Source: Tuctoria greenei (taxonomy: Eukaryota; Streptophyta; Magnoliopsida; Poales; Poaceae). Taken from it: a DNA stretch of 64,000 nucleotides. A program made the translations under genes and the position numbers. How positions within the stretch are numbered: position 1 is the first letter of the stretch; each line of letters opens with the position of its first letter. This document shows, one piece after another, positions 34,948 to 47,079 of this stretch. The notes under the pieces were generated by a model, which did not search any database, was not told the origin of the DNA, and saw nothing but the letters and a program-made list of their open reading frames with translations. The stretch is from assembly GCA_036927565.1 (NCBI GenBank), contig JAYESD010000003.1, positions 83,063,311 to 83,127,310 on the forward strand, read 5' to 3'.

Positions 34948-36276
34948 GAAGATGTGAAAGGGGATTTTTTGTCTTCTACAGCACTAACTACGGTAGCAAC
35001 CCGTGTAGAACACGTTTGCGAGTGAACGATACTAGGGCCACCTATAAACGTATCCGGAAATACCGGTTAGAACTTCTTTTGGTGAGGCATGTAGTACCAT
35101 CAGTATCGAATTTGATACTTGACCACCCCCAACGACAGAATGGATGCATTACATTTTGGAAAGTCTGACTATCAGGTGCTTGAAGGTTTGGACTCCGCAA
35201 AATGAGTTTCGACTCGACATTGGGTTAGAACCAAGATTCTTGATTTCTGGCAGAAGTTTGCTCGACTTTGCCAGGTTGTAATCTTGGTTAGTTATGAATA
35301 AACTTAGGGGTATGCTATATGGATGGAAAGCTCCTGAAGACCTCTATATCTTTTCTGTTGACCATTAAGGCAGAAAAGCTTGATAATCTGTTGAAATTCT
35401 GGGTATGCTTAAACTGCTCCAGATGACCCTACCATTGTACCAGTCTCTGTATTTTTGCCATAACACACTGTATAAAAATCTTCTGCCTTATTGCGACACA
35501 TATATGGAAAGGGTACAAGGAGATATACAGATTTGTTATTCGAAGTTTTTCCTGATTCGAATTTGAGGCAATTCAAATTTCGAGTTCAAAACAGTGAACT
35601 GCCGGGCTGCTGTTGAAAAACAGTCAGTTCATCTGTTAAGTTGGGATAGCTCTAGATTTTAATCCAGAATAGTGACATGGTCACATATACACATTTCTGG
35701 AAATCTTAGAAAGTCCTCTATCAAGTTTATGTTGCACTCATGACCTGAATCTTGGTGTAACTTTGCTTAATTCCTATGGTCGCAAACTTGGTTCTGGCAG
35801 ACCAGAATATGAAACAGTTTGCACATAGATTCGAATTTGCGCGCTATACCTGTATAACAAATGTTTCATGGCTGAAATATTTTACTTCTGGATTTGTAGC
35901 TTGATGTTTTACAATGTTTATTTTTTCATTACCTCAATATATTGTTTCGATATACCTGTATAAATTGTGGAAATACCCACATATACAGGGGAGGTTCTTT
36001 CAAATTTTCCAGAAAACTTGGGTCAAGTTTAAACCTGAATAGATTCTACTTCCTAGCTCCCATGGAGCTGTATGAGTACAATCTGGAAAGTTTGTAAAGT
36101 TTACTACACGTTTTGTATTCAACCTAACATCTGGTTCTGACGTTTCCTGTATAAAATTTTTTAATTTATACAGGAAGGTCAGCTGGAACAGACTGTGATC
36201 ACAAATCCAGCTTTAAATTTTCCATGAACTTTTGGAAGTTGGAAACCTTCTCATTGTTCAAGTATCTTTTCCACAG
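34948..36276 (+). other. TE-D leader, second copy
   Basis: Non-coding repeat of 31450-32778. It includes a short near-palindrome around TGTATAAA..TTTATACAGG near 36145-36177 and short repeats of CCTGTATAA. No gene. Confidence 0.6.
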
Positions 36277-37050
36277 ATGACAGACTTGATGGTAAACTTA
36301 TCAAACAGATGGGTGTTCGCGACGTGTGCTCATCGAAAAGGTTTTCCGGAGTTGTTGATAGTGCTGCTTCAACGGTTCGGGTATCGCGACATACCGAGCT
36401 ATTGGGGCAGGGAATTCGATGACGGAGGTGTGAAAAGATGCACCATCTATGTCAATGTGCCCGCTGGTCCATCATATATTGGATGGGATCCTTTCTCTGT
36501 CCAAGTGAAAGGGAATCAGTTGGAAGACACGTGGTGTTTTGCCGCGAGTGATGCTATTGCAAGGTTTTGCAAGCTTCATTTTCATCATTTGGCCGGCACC
36601 CCGTTCGCGCTCTTTCTAGTCGATTGTAGAGCTAGTGACGAGTGGGCAAGTCGAATGAGTGCAGATTATGGCATTCACGGAGAGGTACCCATGATAATCC
36701 TCGCATTATATGCAGCATCATCGTGTCAGGTGAGCATTACCCAACATATAAGCATTGAAGGGTTGCTGGGTGATATAAAACAAGCTTTGATTCGAAGAGA
36801 TCATTTTGAGTGGGCCAATGACTCAATTAGAGCCATGATTGCTCCTTTCAACCGACGTTTAAACGTTAGGGAGAATCAGTGGCACCGAGCTGTTCAAGAC
36901 CCATCGGAAGCTCGCTGGGAAGCGCAATGCGCAGAAAACGCATTGGAGGCGAGTCAACTTGAGGTACAGCTGCTGGATGATTCGTTGGGTACGGTAACTC
37001 AAGAACGGGATCAATCCAAGGAGGAGACTCAGGATTCGAGAGCCAGTTGA
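36277..37050 (+). CDS. Uncharacterised retroelement ORF (YRDIP/W-rich domain), intact copy
   Basis: Open 257-codon frame. The start at 36277 is chosen because the broken copy has a stop just upstream and both have an AG acceptor-like site there. The core (residues about 15-150) is rich in aromatic and Cys residues: YRDIPSYWGREF, RCTIYVNVPAGP, WCFAASDAIARFCKLHF, AGTPFALFLVD. I associate this pattern with uncharacterised proteins common in grass genomes and usually borne by retroelements; I know no function. The C-terminal part (about 195-257) is charged and probably helical or coiled-coil. The frame is cut by TE-E: its stop TGA is the first bases of the TE-E LTR, so the natural C-terminus is lost. 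It belongs to the TE-D internal region. Confidence 0.65.
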   Translation: MTDLMVNLSNRWVFATCAHRKGFPELLIVLLQRFGYRDIPSYWGREFDDGGVKRCTIYVNVPAGPSYIGWDPFSVQVKGNQLEDTWCFAASDAIARFCKLHFHHLAGTPFALFLVDCRASDEWASRMSADYGIHGEVPMIILALYAASSCQVSITQHISIEGLLGDIKQALIRRDHFEWANDSIRAMIAPFNRRLNVRENQWHRAVQDPSEARWEAQCAENALEASQLEVQLLDDSLGTVTQERDQSKEETQDSRAS

Positions 37051-37529
37051 TGAGGACATCACAACAGCGGCACATTGAACTGCAAGGACCAATCACAAGA
37101 GCACGAGCACGGTTATTAAATCAGCGGGTGAATTCGTTCCTAACTTCTTTTACTTGTGAGTTTGAGAATAGATTGCTATGTGATGATTTAATTGTTATTA
37201 GGAATAATGGAGAAGATCAACAAGTGAAGGAAAGAGGCCTTGGGAGCATGGAGAACTAGCTGGGATGTCCACAAGTTCATGGAAACAGTTTACAACTTGG
37301 ACTCGAGTTCAACTTGGAGTCCAGGAGCAGTCCACATTAAAACGGACGCCCAGGAGGCATACGAACTCCGTTTTCGACGTTCTACATATGAACGGAAAGA
37401 GGAGAAGTTAAAATTTCCAATGGTTCTGGTCCCACCTCAAAATTCCTACGGAGTAATTGGGAATTGTCGAAACAAGTCGAGTTCAGATTTCTGTCCGGTG
37501 CTGCCACTACTACAAAAAGCATTTTTACA

Positions 37530-38110
37530 GGCGCCTCAAATTTTCAAACACAGGCGGTCCTTAAAAATATGCGACTGTGATGACGAATGATATAATAACC
37601 GTCTGTGATGATAGAACAACACAGTCGGATTTTAAAGAACAACTGTCTGGGTAAATACATTATCTTCACAGACGGTTCTTATTTAAGAACCGTCAATAAT
37701 GCAATGAACTTCACAGACGGATTTTAAGAAACAACCGCCTGGGTAAATACATGATCTTCATAGACGATTCTTAATTAATAACCGTCTGTAATGCAATGAA
37801 CTTCACAGACGGATTTTAAGAAACAACCGCCTGGATAAATACATGATCTTCGTTGGCGGTTCTTAATTAATAACTGTCTGTAATGCAATGAACTTCACAG
37901 ATGGATTTTAAGGAACAACCGTTTGGGTAAATACATGATCTTCGTTGGCGGTTCTTAATTAATAACCGTCTGTAATGCAATGAACTTCATAGACGGTTCT
38001 TGATTATCAACGGCCTGAGAAGATCATGTATTTTCAGTGGCGGTCATTGTTTAATTATCATAAGCGGTTTTCATTGAAATTACAGGGATGTAGTTGCAAT
38101 TATCACAACC
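37530..38110. repeat. CACTA-2 left subterminal repeats
   Basis: Inverted and direct copies of CACAGACGGTTCTTA / TAACCGTCTGTAA. From about 37698 they are organised as four tandem units of about 94 bp, each starting AATGCAATGAACTTCA (about 37698, 37792, 37886, 37976). These are expected transposase-binding sites; the palindromic pairs can form hairpins. Confidence 0.9.
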
Positions 38111-39310
38111 GTATGTAGTCGTGCAGGCAAAATTGTATCGGGAAAAAAACACAGATGAGCTACCGGATACTAGTATAGTAATGCATTATAGGAAATGCTC
38201 GATCACCAGTGAGGCTGGCTTAATTGAGATAATACACCATTAGAGGCTTTACAATTGTTCAAAGATAATTTATTTACACACTGAACAAAAATCATGCTAC
38301 ATTCATTGTAGATCGAACGAGGAAGCTCCCATCGATCAATCTAAATTGTACCGTCCTGTTTGCTCCCGAACACGTCTCTTATATTCCGCTGGATCCTGAA
38401 AATATTGACATTATTTAAATTAACAAATGTCGAAGGAGGAATGAATAACCTACATTGGTCACTAAGTCAAAGTGTCATCTAACCTTGATAAGTAGATTAT
38501 AGCAATCATTTTCAACATCAGGCACATTTGGCTGATGCAGCAAATGCTGAACTTCAAGTAGTATAGTTTTGATTGTAAAAGCACTGCACGACCCCTACGA
38601 AATATAATTTAAGCAATATAAGAAACCAGTTCAAATAAGTTCGACAACAATTATAAGTAATAATTACATGAACAAAATAGGTCTATATTATAGTCTCTTG
38701 ATCAAGAATCCCGATGCAGAGTGCTCCCGAATGATTGCATCGTGCTCCTGAATGATGGACATTTGGGTGGAAGAACCCAATTGGAAAGGCGCATCTTGGA
38801 GGCACCAAGGGATAGTCCTCAGAGAAGGAGATTCCCATTCAGTCTGCAAAAGAAATTTATTAATAGGAGGACGATGGTTAAACTCATATTGTGCTTGTTC
38901 TTCATGACTTACCCCTTCTTTACCGGGGACGATGCACTGCCACTTCAATAAATCTCCCGATTCAGGCTTCACAGAGAAACCCTACGCGGAGAAATTGAAA
39001 ATACCAAAAACAAACAAGGCAGAAAAAAAAACTACAGTTAAGTTCATCAGTCCATTACAGATACATATGTATATACAACCATGTGACCGGTGTGCCATAT
39101 GTACATACATGGGGATGGTTCTTGCGCCACGCCAAGCGCTCCTCCTTCAATCGGCTACACGCCCGAGACATCGTTATCTGAAAGACCAAACTTCCAAACT
39201 TCCAAATCATTGAGTCCAAACGCATATGTACACAAATGCAAAAGGACACAATCCATATACCAACATTGTTCTAAATTGATTTCAGAAGATACAAATATAT
39301 ACAATATATA
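38111..39310. other. CACTA-2 region downstream of the transposase
   Basis: No firm gene. A minus-strand frame at 38688-38972 (containing IVPGKEGVSHEEQAQYEF) and an acceptor-like TTTCTTTTGCAG on minus near 38843-38854 may belong to 3' exons of the transposase transcript. Otherwise it is AT-rich and non-coding. Confidence 0.4.
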
Positions 39311-41640
39311 TCATCTCGCATTGCTATATACATTTTTTCCAGCATTGACATCTTCTCGCATATAGGGTTTCAAATTCTTTTTAATGCTTCTCTCTACGCG
39401 CTTGATGTTTTCTGGTTCGGTGAAAAGGTACATCTCTTCATACTGATTATATTCCTCTTCATTATCTCCCACATTGTCAACCCCAACAATATTTTGCTTT
39501 CCAGAAACAACTACGTGCAACTTCTCAGTTTCTGGATCTTGAACATAAAAAACTTGTGCAACATTATCTGCGAGAACCCACAGGTCATCTTTGTAACCCA
39601 CTTTATTCAAGTCTACCAGTGTCAGCCCGTAATTGTCCACTTTCAAACCATCAGGATGTTTGACCCATTGGCACTTAAATACGGGCATTACCATTATTTC
39701 GCCATAATCGAGTTCCCATATTTCCTCTATGAACCCGAAGTATGTGGTCTTCTGCCCTTGTGAATCATAAGCCTCAATACGAACACCACTATTTTGTGCA
39801 ACACTCTTACCATCTTTTTCTTTAGTGTAAAATGTGTAACCATTGATGTCATATGCTTGCCATGATGTTACCAAAGCAGATGGGCCACAATCTAACTTCT
39901 TCATTGTTGCCTCTTCTATAGTGTTTCCGTATGATATATTTTTGTCCATTAACCATTTAGTGAAACATCTTCTGTGCTCTTTCATGATCCAGTCCTCTTT
40001 GCGGTCTTGGTTTTTATCACGAAGCTCAATTTGGTGTTCCTCGATGTACGGCTCAGCTATTGCGAGCTGTTGTAGTACACCAAAATGTGCACGGTGTACA
40101 TTATTGTAATCTTGAACAATAAAAGTTTTCTTACCCACTTTGCCTCTCCCACGTAGTCTACCCTCATGTACCGGTATAGGCACACCTATCGATTTTCCAT
40201 CTTTGATGTAATCAGCGCAACCCTCAATCACTTCTTCAGTGGTGTATCCTTCCATAATTGAACCCTCTGGGTGAGCACGGTTCCGCACATAACCTTTTAA
40301 TACTCCTAAATATCTCTCCAACGAAAACATATGATGTAAACATTGTGGCCCCAATGCTTTTATCTGATCAACAAGATGTATGATTAGGTGTACTTGCATA
40401 TCAAAAAAGGATTGTGGGAAACACATCTCAAGCTTGCACATTGTCTCGACAATGTATGTTTTTAGATAGTCTAAATATTCACGTGCTATCACCTTTTGCG
40501 ATATTGCATTGAAGAAGTAACACGAACGTGTGATGACAACTTTTATATGCTCAGGTTTGATTACTCTTATTGCAATGGCAAGGAAAACTATCATCGTCAT
40601 GTGACAGTCGTGGGAATTATAACGAATAAAGACAAGTCTTTCATCGAGACTAGTTTGCGGATATTGGATGAGAAACTTGTGGGCACTTTGATCCCATGCA
40701 AGCATTCGTAAATTGCTTTTTTCTCTTCTAGCGTCAAGTTGTAGCTGGCTGGGGGAAGGTAATGCTTCCCGTTCGCCTTTTCTACTGGATGAAGCTCTGG
40801 TCTCAAATCAAGATTTACTAGGTCCATACGTGAATTTAATCCGTCCTTTGTTTTCCTCGGCATGTCCAGCAAGGTCCCAATGATGCTGTCAAATACATTC
40901 TTTGTAACGTGCATCAAATCAATACTATGGCAAAATTCCAGATTCTTCCAATATAGAAGATACTTGAAAAAAATTGATTGTTTCTTGAAAGCCATGTCAG
41001 TTGTATCATCCGAAGATGTACTTTTCTTTCTCTTAATTTCTTTACTCTTTTTTCCCTTACCGAAAGCAATATGAATGTTCTTGACCATTTCAAACACAAG
41101 TTTTCCACTGTAAGGTTTCGGTGCAGTATCTTTTTCGATTTTGTTATCAAATTGTTCTTTCATCTTCCTATACTTGTGTGTATCTGTCAAGAACTGTCGA
41201 TATCCCATGTACACCGTCTTTTTGGATGAAGTGAGGTATAGAAATCTAGTTCTATCCACACACCTAACGCAACCTTTCTTCCCTTTCATTTGTCTCGATA
41301 ATGTAAACAGTCTGGGATAATCATGCACGGTAACGAATATCATTGCTCTTAGCGTGAAATACTCCCGCTTGTACTCATCCCATGTATGTACCCCTTCATT
41401 CCACAATTTCGCCACATCTTCCATTAAAGGTTCCAAGAACACATCAATTTCGATGCCGGGTTGTTTCGGACCTTGGATAAGAACAGATAATAAGATATAT
41501 TTCCTTTTGTGACACAACCACGTCCTTGTGAGCGATAGCGCATCTTTAAGACCGTGTGGAGTGGAAAAGAAAGGTCGCGCCTCGGGGAAAAGAAAGGTCG
41601 TGCACGGTTGCTGAGGGGTCTTTATGTAGGCGTTCATCAA
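39311..41640 (-). pseudogene. TNP2-type CACTA transposase, N-terminally truncated and frameshifted
   Basis: Two overlapping minus-strand frames (40597-41640, 347 codons; 39311-40705, 464 codons) are joined by a frameshift near 40620-40700. The first opens in the middle of the transposase domain: TRTWLCHKRKYILLSVLIQG, PKQPGIEIDVFLEPLMEDV, and a Cys pair CVRCVDRTRF. The second holds a DUF4218-like domain (SFFDMQVHLIIHLVDQI, FSLERYLGVLKGYVRNRA) and a DUF4216-like domain (FGFIEEIWELDYGEIMVMPV). The N-terminal Transpos_assoc-like part and the first portion of the catalytic domain are absent: upstream of 41640 the sequence turns directly into subterminal-type repeats. TNP2 cuts and joins the element ends; this copy cannot. 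Confidence 0.88.
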
Positions 41641-41644
41641 ATTA

Positions 41645-41825
41645 AGAAGAAGTAAATATCTTCACAGGCCCATGTTTAACTCAGGCGGGTGTTACTAACC
41701 AACCGTCTGAGATAACTGTATCTTCTCAGGCGGTTGGTAAGTAAAATCCGACTGAGGTAACAATCTTCTTAGACGGTCGGTACTTAAAATCCGCCTGAGA
41801 AAATGTGAGTCTATATATACCCCTC
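41645..41825. repeat. Internal subterminal-like cluster and promoter between the two CACTA-2 genes
   Basis: Three or four copies of a TCAGGCGGTTGGTAA / AATCCGCCTGAGA motif, like the terminal arrays but a distinct variant (TGAG rather than TGTG). They lie mid-element, between divergent genes. A TATATATA box (41812-41819) follows, suited to the plus-strand gene. Confidence 0.75.
41812..41819 (+). promoter_or_regulatory. Putative TATA box of the CACTA-2 plus-strand gene
   Basis: TATATATA followed by C-rich sequence and then a 5' UTR-like GC-rich region. No gene on minus would use it in this orientation. Confidence 0.45.
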
Positions 41826-41924
41826 GGCAACATTAGAAAAACCTAACCCGGGCGAAACACATAGACGCCGTTAGGCTGCCAAAATTTCGTTTGCTGCCAA
41901 GTGTTCGCCCTCGTCACTTCCAGG

Positions 41925-42730
41925 TACGCCGCCGAGCTTCGCCGTCGCCGAGCTTCGCTGACGCTGCCGAGCTTCGCCGTCGCCGCCAAGCTTCGCCCTC
42001 CTCACTTCTAGGTACGCCGAGTGAAGCCATTGCCGTCGCCGATGAGCTTCAAGGTAAACCCTAAACCCTTCGACCTTCCATCCTCCTTCGCCGTGCCGCC
42101 TCCCTCCCTGCCCTCGCTGCCGCCTTGCATATCCTTGGTTAGGGTTCGGGAATTAGAAAATGGTAGGCATCCTTCGTTAGGGTTCGGTGGAATTCGAAAA
42201 ACTGTCAAGTTCGATGGCATCTTTGGTTAGGGTTCGGTGGGGCAAGATTTATGTGGATGGTTATATCACGATAAATTGGTAGTTGGTTTTGTGTGTCTGA
42301 AACTATGAAATCAGTAGCATTTCATCTTCTGGTAGTTTGCAGAGATAAAACTGTCAAGTTCGAATGGATAGGAGTTACTCCCTTCGTTGTGGATGGTTAT
42401 ATCACGATAAATTGGTAGTTGGTTCTGTGTGTCTGAAACTGTTCTGACACATTAGTGGTAAACATGATTCTAGACTCTAGTAATAGTAGTATATTCCCTA
42501 TTTCTGTCATCGGCCTTGCATATGCCACATAATTCTCTATTAGGGGCAAGATTTAGCTATATTTGGTTAAGTTGACCAAATTTGGCTAATTTTGGCTAAG
42601 TTACATTAGATATAGTTATACTTGACTAATTTTGACTAAGTTATGCTATATTTAGCTATATTTGGCTACTTTTGCTTAGAGTTAGCTATGCTAGACTAAG
42701 TTTGGCTAAGTTTGCTTTTATTTCTCTAAG
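41925..42730. repeat. Several short tandem repeats upstream of the CACTA-2 plus-strand gene
   Basis: (i) GCCGAGCTTCGCCGTC-type units of about 15-30 bp at 41930-42000. (ii) A direct repeat, GGTTATATCACGATAAATTG, at 42259 and about 42395. (iii) A degenerate TTTGGCTAAGTT run at 42545-42730. (iv) A duplicated CTTCATTTGAGCAATTGTA block near 42727 and 42796. All lie in the presumed 5' untranslated/intron region. Confidence 0.7.
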
Positions 42731-43115
42731 TTTCATTTGAGCAATTGTAGCTAATCTGTGCTACCAAAGATGTCTGCACTTGTGGCTCCATCAGCTTCAT
42801 TTGAGCAATTGTACCTAATCTGAGCTACCAAAGTTATGCTATATTTAGCTCTGAAGCCAAACAAGTTGCTGGCCAACTCTTTTGTGATGCCAGGAGCATC
42901 CTCACGCCCATATCTAGGTACCACTAGGAGTGGCGATGGAGTCTGAGCATATGATGCCGATCTCTATGATACAAGAATTTAGTTAGACCTATATAACTTC
43001 AAAAATGTGTTTTGGCCAAATTTACTTAATTGAGCCAAAATTGAGAAAAATTTGTTTTAAATATGACCAAATTTAGTTATGCCATTTATTAGATTTTTGT
43101 CTTATTAGATCTAGC

Positions 43116-46100
43116 ATGGAAAGCCCTAAGAAGACTGGTCCTGATAGTAACAACAAAGAAGACAATATGGAGTTTACTGACTCCAGCAGTTTAGGCTCCT
43201 ATCACAGTCCTTCGGATCCTTTTCCGAATATAAAAATTAAAAAGACTTCAGAGGATCTAGACCCGGAATATGATCCTGCCGACGAGGTATGGATCACGAA
43301 TCTTAACTTCAGCAGTTCAAGTTAATGTTGGTTGTCAAGTATATGAAGTCTTATAATTTTTTTCTACCTAGATTAATCTCGAAGACAATGAGGTGACATC
43401 GGCTCCTAAAACCGTAGAAGGTTCTCCAATGGATGAATCCTCAGCTTCACTCAAGCGGAAACGAGGGCAACGAGGTCCCAATAAGGGTCCATTGGACCGC
43501 ATCATATACATAACAAGGGTCGGTCGAGGTGGGCTTCCCCAAGAACCACTGGATTCAGTTACCAAGTACTGTAATGCATGCGGTTTTCTTGTTAGGGAGG
43601 TTGTGCCAATCACAACTGAGAATTGGAGGAAATTACCCGAGCTGACCAAGAATGAGTTGTGGGAAAAGATAAAGAAACAATTCAAGTTCCCGAAAGGCAC
43701 AGAAGAAGCTGTAAAGAAAGCAACATTGGTCTCTTGCGGCAAGAAGTTTCGATGCTGGAAGAGTGAAATGAATGCTTATGTTAAGGCCGATAAGGTCCCT
43801 AGCCCGAGGAAGATGGGAAAAATCACACAAGCTCAGTGGCAAGAGTTTGTTCGTCAAAAGAGCACACCTGATGCTAAAGCTCTAAGTGCAACTAGGTCAG
43901 AGCTTGCAAAAAAGAACAAATACCATCATCGCTTGGGGTCTGCCGGATATGGCCCCAAAGTCCAGAAATGGAATAAGATAATAGACGAAATTCTAAGTAA
44001 GGGCAATCCTCACCCATTAGAAGGGTGCGATGAGCGAACTCAACGCTGGGTCTTTGATCGGTCAGGTTTGACCAGCGAGGGCAAACATGAAAAGCCCGAC
44101 TCTCTGAATGAAGTAGAGGATAAAATGAAAGAAGTAATTGAAAAGCAACAGAAGGGTCTCTTCAAGCCAAAGAGGGAGAATGACCAACTTACCGCTATCT
44201 TAGGAAACCCTGAACACAGCGGACGGGTTCGAGCGGTCTCTTCTCAAATGTCTTGGCTAGATGGTTTCCCTAAAGATAAAGACACATATAGAAGACGTGA
44301 GAAGTTTAAGAAAACACTTGATGAAACGATTGCTCAAAAGGTCAAAGAAAATATGCATGAAATAATGGAACAACTTAGACAATCAGGACAATTAGTGGCA
44401 CCGAGTACAATGATGGTTCCGATGCAAAAGGAGCAATTAGTATCTCCAACTGCCTACCCTAGCAGCGTTGGTTCCGTGCCAGGCTCAGGGTCAGCCCATA
44501 AGTTCCCTGTCGATGATATTGCTAACGAAAAATCTTGTCGTCTTCTTGTCCCGATAGGCAAAGCAGGGAACAAAACCAAACAAGTTGCCACTGCTATGGC
44601 AAAGCCTGATCGTGACTTCAACGGGAATCCACTTCTGTTGTATTATTCTGTGGTGCAAGTTCTTCAGATCATTGATAATGATTATGAAGATTATGAAATA
44701 GACCACGTCACACCTGAGGGGATCGCGACTCTGGGGCAGGCTGTCAACCAATTAATCCTTTGGCACCGACGTGATATCGTGTTGGACGATGAGCCAATTT
44801 CTAGCCCCGTCGCATCTCCAAATACTGCAACCCCATCTTCTAAGGCGAAAGTGCATGAAGATCCACTCCCAGTCCGGGAAGATCCACTCCCCCTATGTCT
44901 GAGCAAGGATGATATCCAAGAGCAACAAGTTGGACAACAACTTCAAGCAGTACCAGAGCAAGCTGTTGCTAGTAAAGAGCAACTAGTTGAGCAACAGCTT
45001 GAAGTAGTACTAGAGTAGCTGCTGGGAGTAAAGAGCAATCAGTTGAACAATAGTTTCAACAACAAGCCAGTGTCCAACTTCCGACGACTACTCCTCGATC
45101 ATCAGTGCCTGTCAAAGTTAGCTCATACGAAAATAAGAAACCTTCATCAGAAGTGTCAAAGTATTTGGAAGCTATGAAGGAAAATATTAGAAAATCGAGT
45201 GCATCTCGTTCTTCTCATGAGCCAGCATTAGAAGATATCGAGGAGTGGGAAGAATACGGTGTCATGTATAATCGGCGGACGGCTTTAGTTAAACCAGAAG
45301 TTCCAATATACAAGCTTGAGGATGTTCCTCCTAAATTTGAGAATGGGAAGCCATTCATGACATCCGTACAACATAGCAAACAACCCGTCCAACTCAGAAG
45401 AATGCATGAGTGGTACATCACTGCCAGCACAAAATTTGGTCTTAATTGCGTCACATTTCGTATTCCAAAAGAAGCATTCTGGAGCACTGGAGTAGATAAA
45501 CGAGTCATTTTATTTGAAGAGTTGCTTTCCCTTTTCCATCGGGGCATGCTAGATATCAACCTGCTGCTTGTCTGGTGCTTGTAAGTGCTCTAATATTTTG
45601 TATTTGCTTTTCTTACTACACGCATACGCATTTCATGAGATCATAACAATTCTAGACTTCTTCAATAGGATGCAATACATGGATAATGTAAAGTTGGCGC
45701 GCAAGACTGGTATCCTTGACCCTACTAGGATTGCAAAGTCGCTATTCGATGTCCAGGCGAATCGAGAATCAAGCCAGTACAGACACATGAAAAAAAAAGA
45801 TTTTGAAAGAGCAATTGCAAAACATAAGAAGGATAGAAAGGCAGAAGTTGCAGCTTACATAGGACATGTGATGTTTAACTTTGTCAGAGACAGCAAGGAC
45901 CTAGTAAAGGCTCTGTACCACTTCGAGTAAGTTCGACACATGACATTGAAATAGCAATTATTGGTAATTGTTAACACGTGTGTTTGTATGTTTGCAGTAA
46001 TCACTACATAATGATCTTCATCAAGCCAACGCAGGGAATGGCAACAGTCTTGCACTTGGCCGATTACCCACCAGATCGTTACAAAGATTTCCTTTCCATT

Positions 46101-46773
46101 TTGGAAAAGTATGTTTATTCAATAATTTTAATTTACGCACATTTAGAATGTGTTGACAAGTTTTATATGACATTTCTTGTATTACAGCGCTTGGCAGTTT
46201 TACGCGGAGCTTGGCGGTCAGAGACCTCGTAATACGAATGCATTGGACATTAAAACGTATTATGCTTGTCCGAAGCAGCCTGCTGGGAGTGTCTTATGCG
46301 GGTATTATGTATGTGAGCATCTTCGGACCGCCGCCGTATATAGAGTCAATCGTGAGGATGTAAGTTATCCTTAATGTCGATACCTTATTTTTCTTACTTT
46401 TGTGTTTCATTTTCATTGTAACTAGCATAGTTTAATGCTTATATTCTCTGCTGTTCAATATTACCAGAAACATTATTTTCATATTTTGATTCCAACTTCA
46501 AAATTCAATTGCGCATAGTACAACTGCTCCAAAAATACCTACTAAATTCTTGTATACTCTCACTTTGATCTATACTTTGAGATTGTTCAAACCAACACAT
46601 TCTAAACCTTGTTATGTGTTATATTGCAGCACAAGAAGAATCTGAACGGAGAATGGCCGGTTTGTAGAAGTATTCCTGATGGAGGAGCCGACAGGATTGC
46701 TTCTGAACTCTGTCAGTTCATTCATCGCGAAATTTTGCACAAAAAGGGGAAGTTCTTTGATAAGAATGGTTAG
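43116..46773 (+). pseudogene. CACTA-2 second gene: Transposase_24-like + Ulp1/C48 protease, six exons, one frameshift
   Basis: The exon model follows GT-AG signals and phase: 43116-43286, 43372-45580, 45669-45926, 45998-46108, 46188-46359, 46630-46773 (stop TAG). The long second exon encodes a basic region (KRKRGQRGPNKGPLDR), a Transposase_24-like domain (KYHHRLGSAGYGPKVQKW, NPHPLEGCDERTQRWVF), then a Gln/Glu-rich linker. A TAG at 45016-45018 and a frame change before about 45105 break it. Later exons form a C48 cysteine-protease fold: NHYIMIFIKP (His), LHLADYPPD (Asp), KQPAGSVLCGYYVCEHLR (Gln and Cys). The catalytic residues are all present. Transposase_24 proteins accompany TNP2 in plant CACTA elements; the protease role (SUMO or other cleavage) is unknown. 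The frameshift makes this copy probably inactive. Confidence 0.8.
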
Positions 46774-47079
46774 CAGCTGATGTGCCAGAACTTTGCGACT
46801 ATGCCAACATAAACAGTTTTTAGTAAAAACTTGTAAACTTTGAGATGAATTGTATCTGTAACTTGTACATATGTATATTGTTTTAGTGAAATTGACTTCT
46901 GTGATGATAATATTGTTGACTTTTGTTTTGTGATGATATTGTTGTTTTTTGTTCTGTGATTATATTGAATTGACCTGGAAATTAGAAATAACAGCAGTAG
47001 TACTGCATGACTGTGAAAAACAATTATCATAGGCAGCTAGATACAAGTAAAGAAACATCTATGATAACCTAATTTTCAC
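46774..47079. other. CACTA-2 3' untranslated region of the plus-strand gene
   Basis: AT-rich with repeated TTGTTTTGTGATGATATTG-like words. No gene. Confidence 0.45.

Noticed and set aside
33550..37047. A short LTR retrotransposon bounded by the two TE-E LTRs
   Set aside because: The interval matches the sequence upstream of the first LTR, and no PPT precedes the second LTR; a 3.5-kb tandem duplication is simpler.
37690..38030. CRISPR-like regularly spaced repeats (also 47166-47455)
   Set aside because: Repeats are inside CACTA termini with matching TIR and TSD; the 'spacers' are themselves repeated and motifs occur inverted. These are transposase-binding arrays in eukaryotic DNA.
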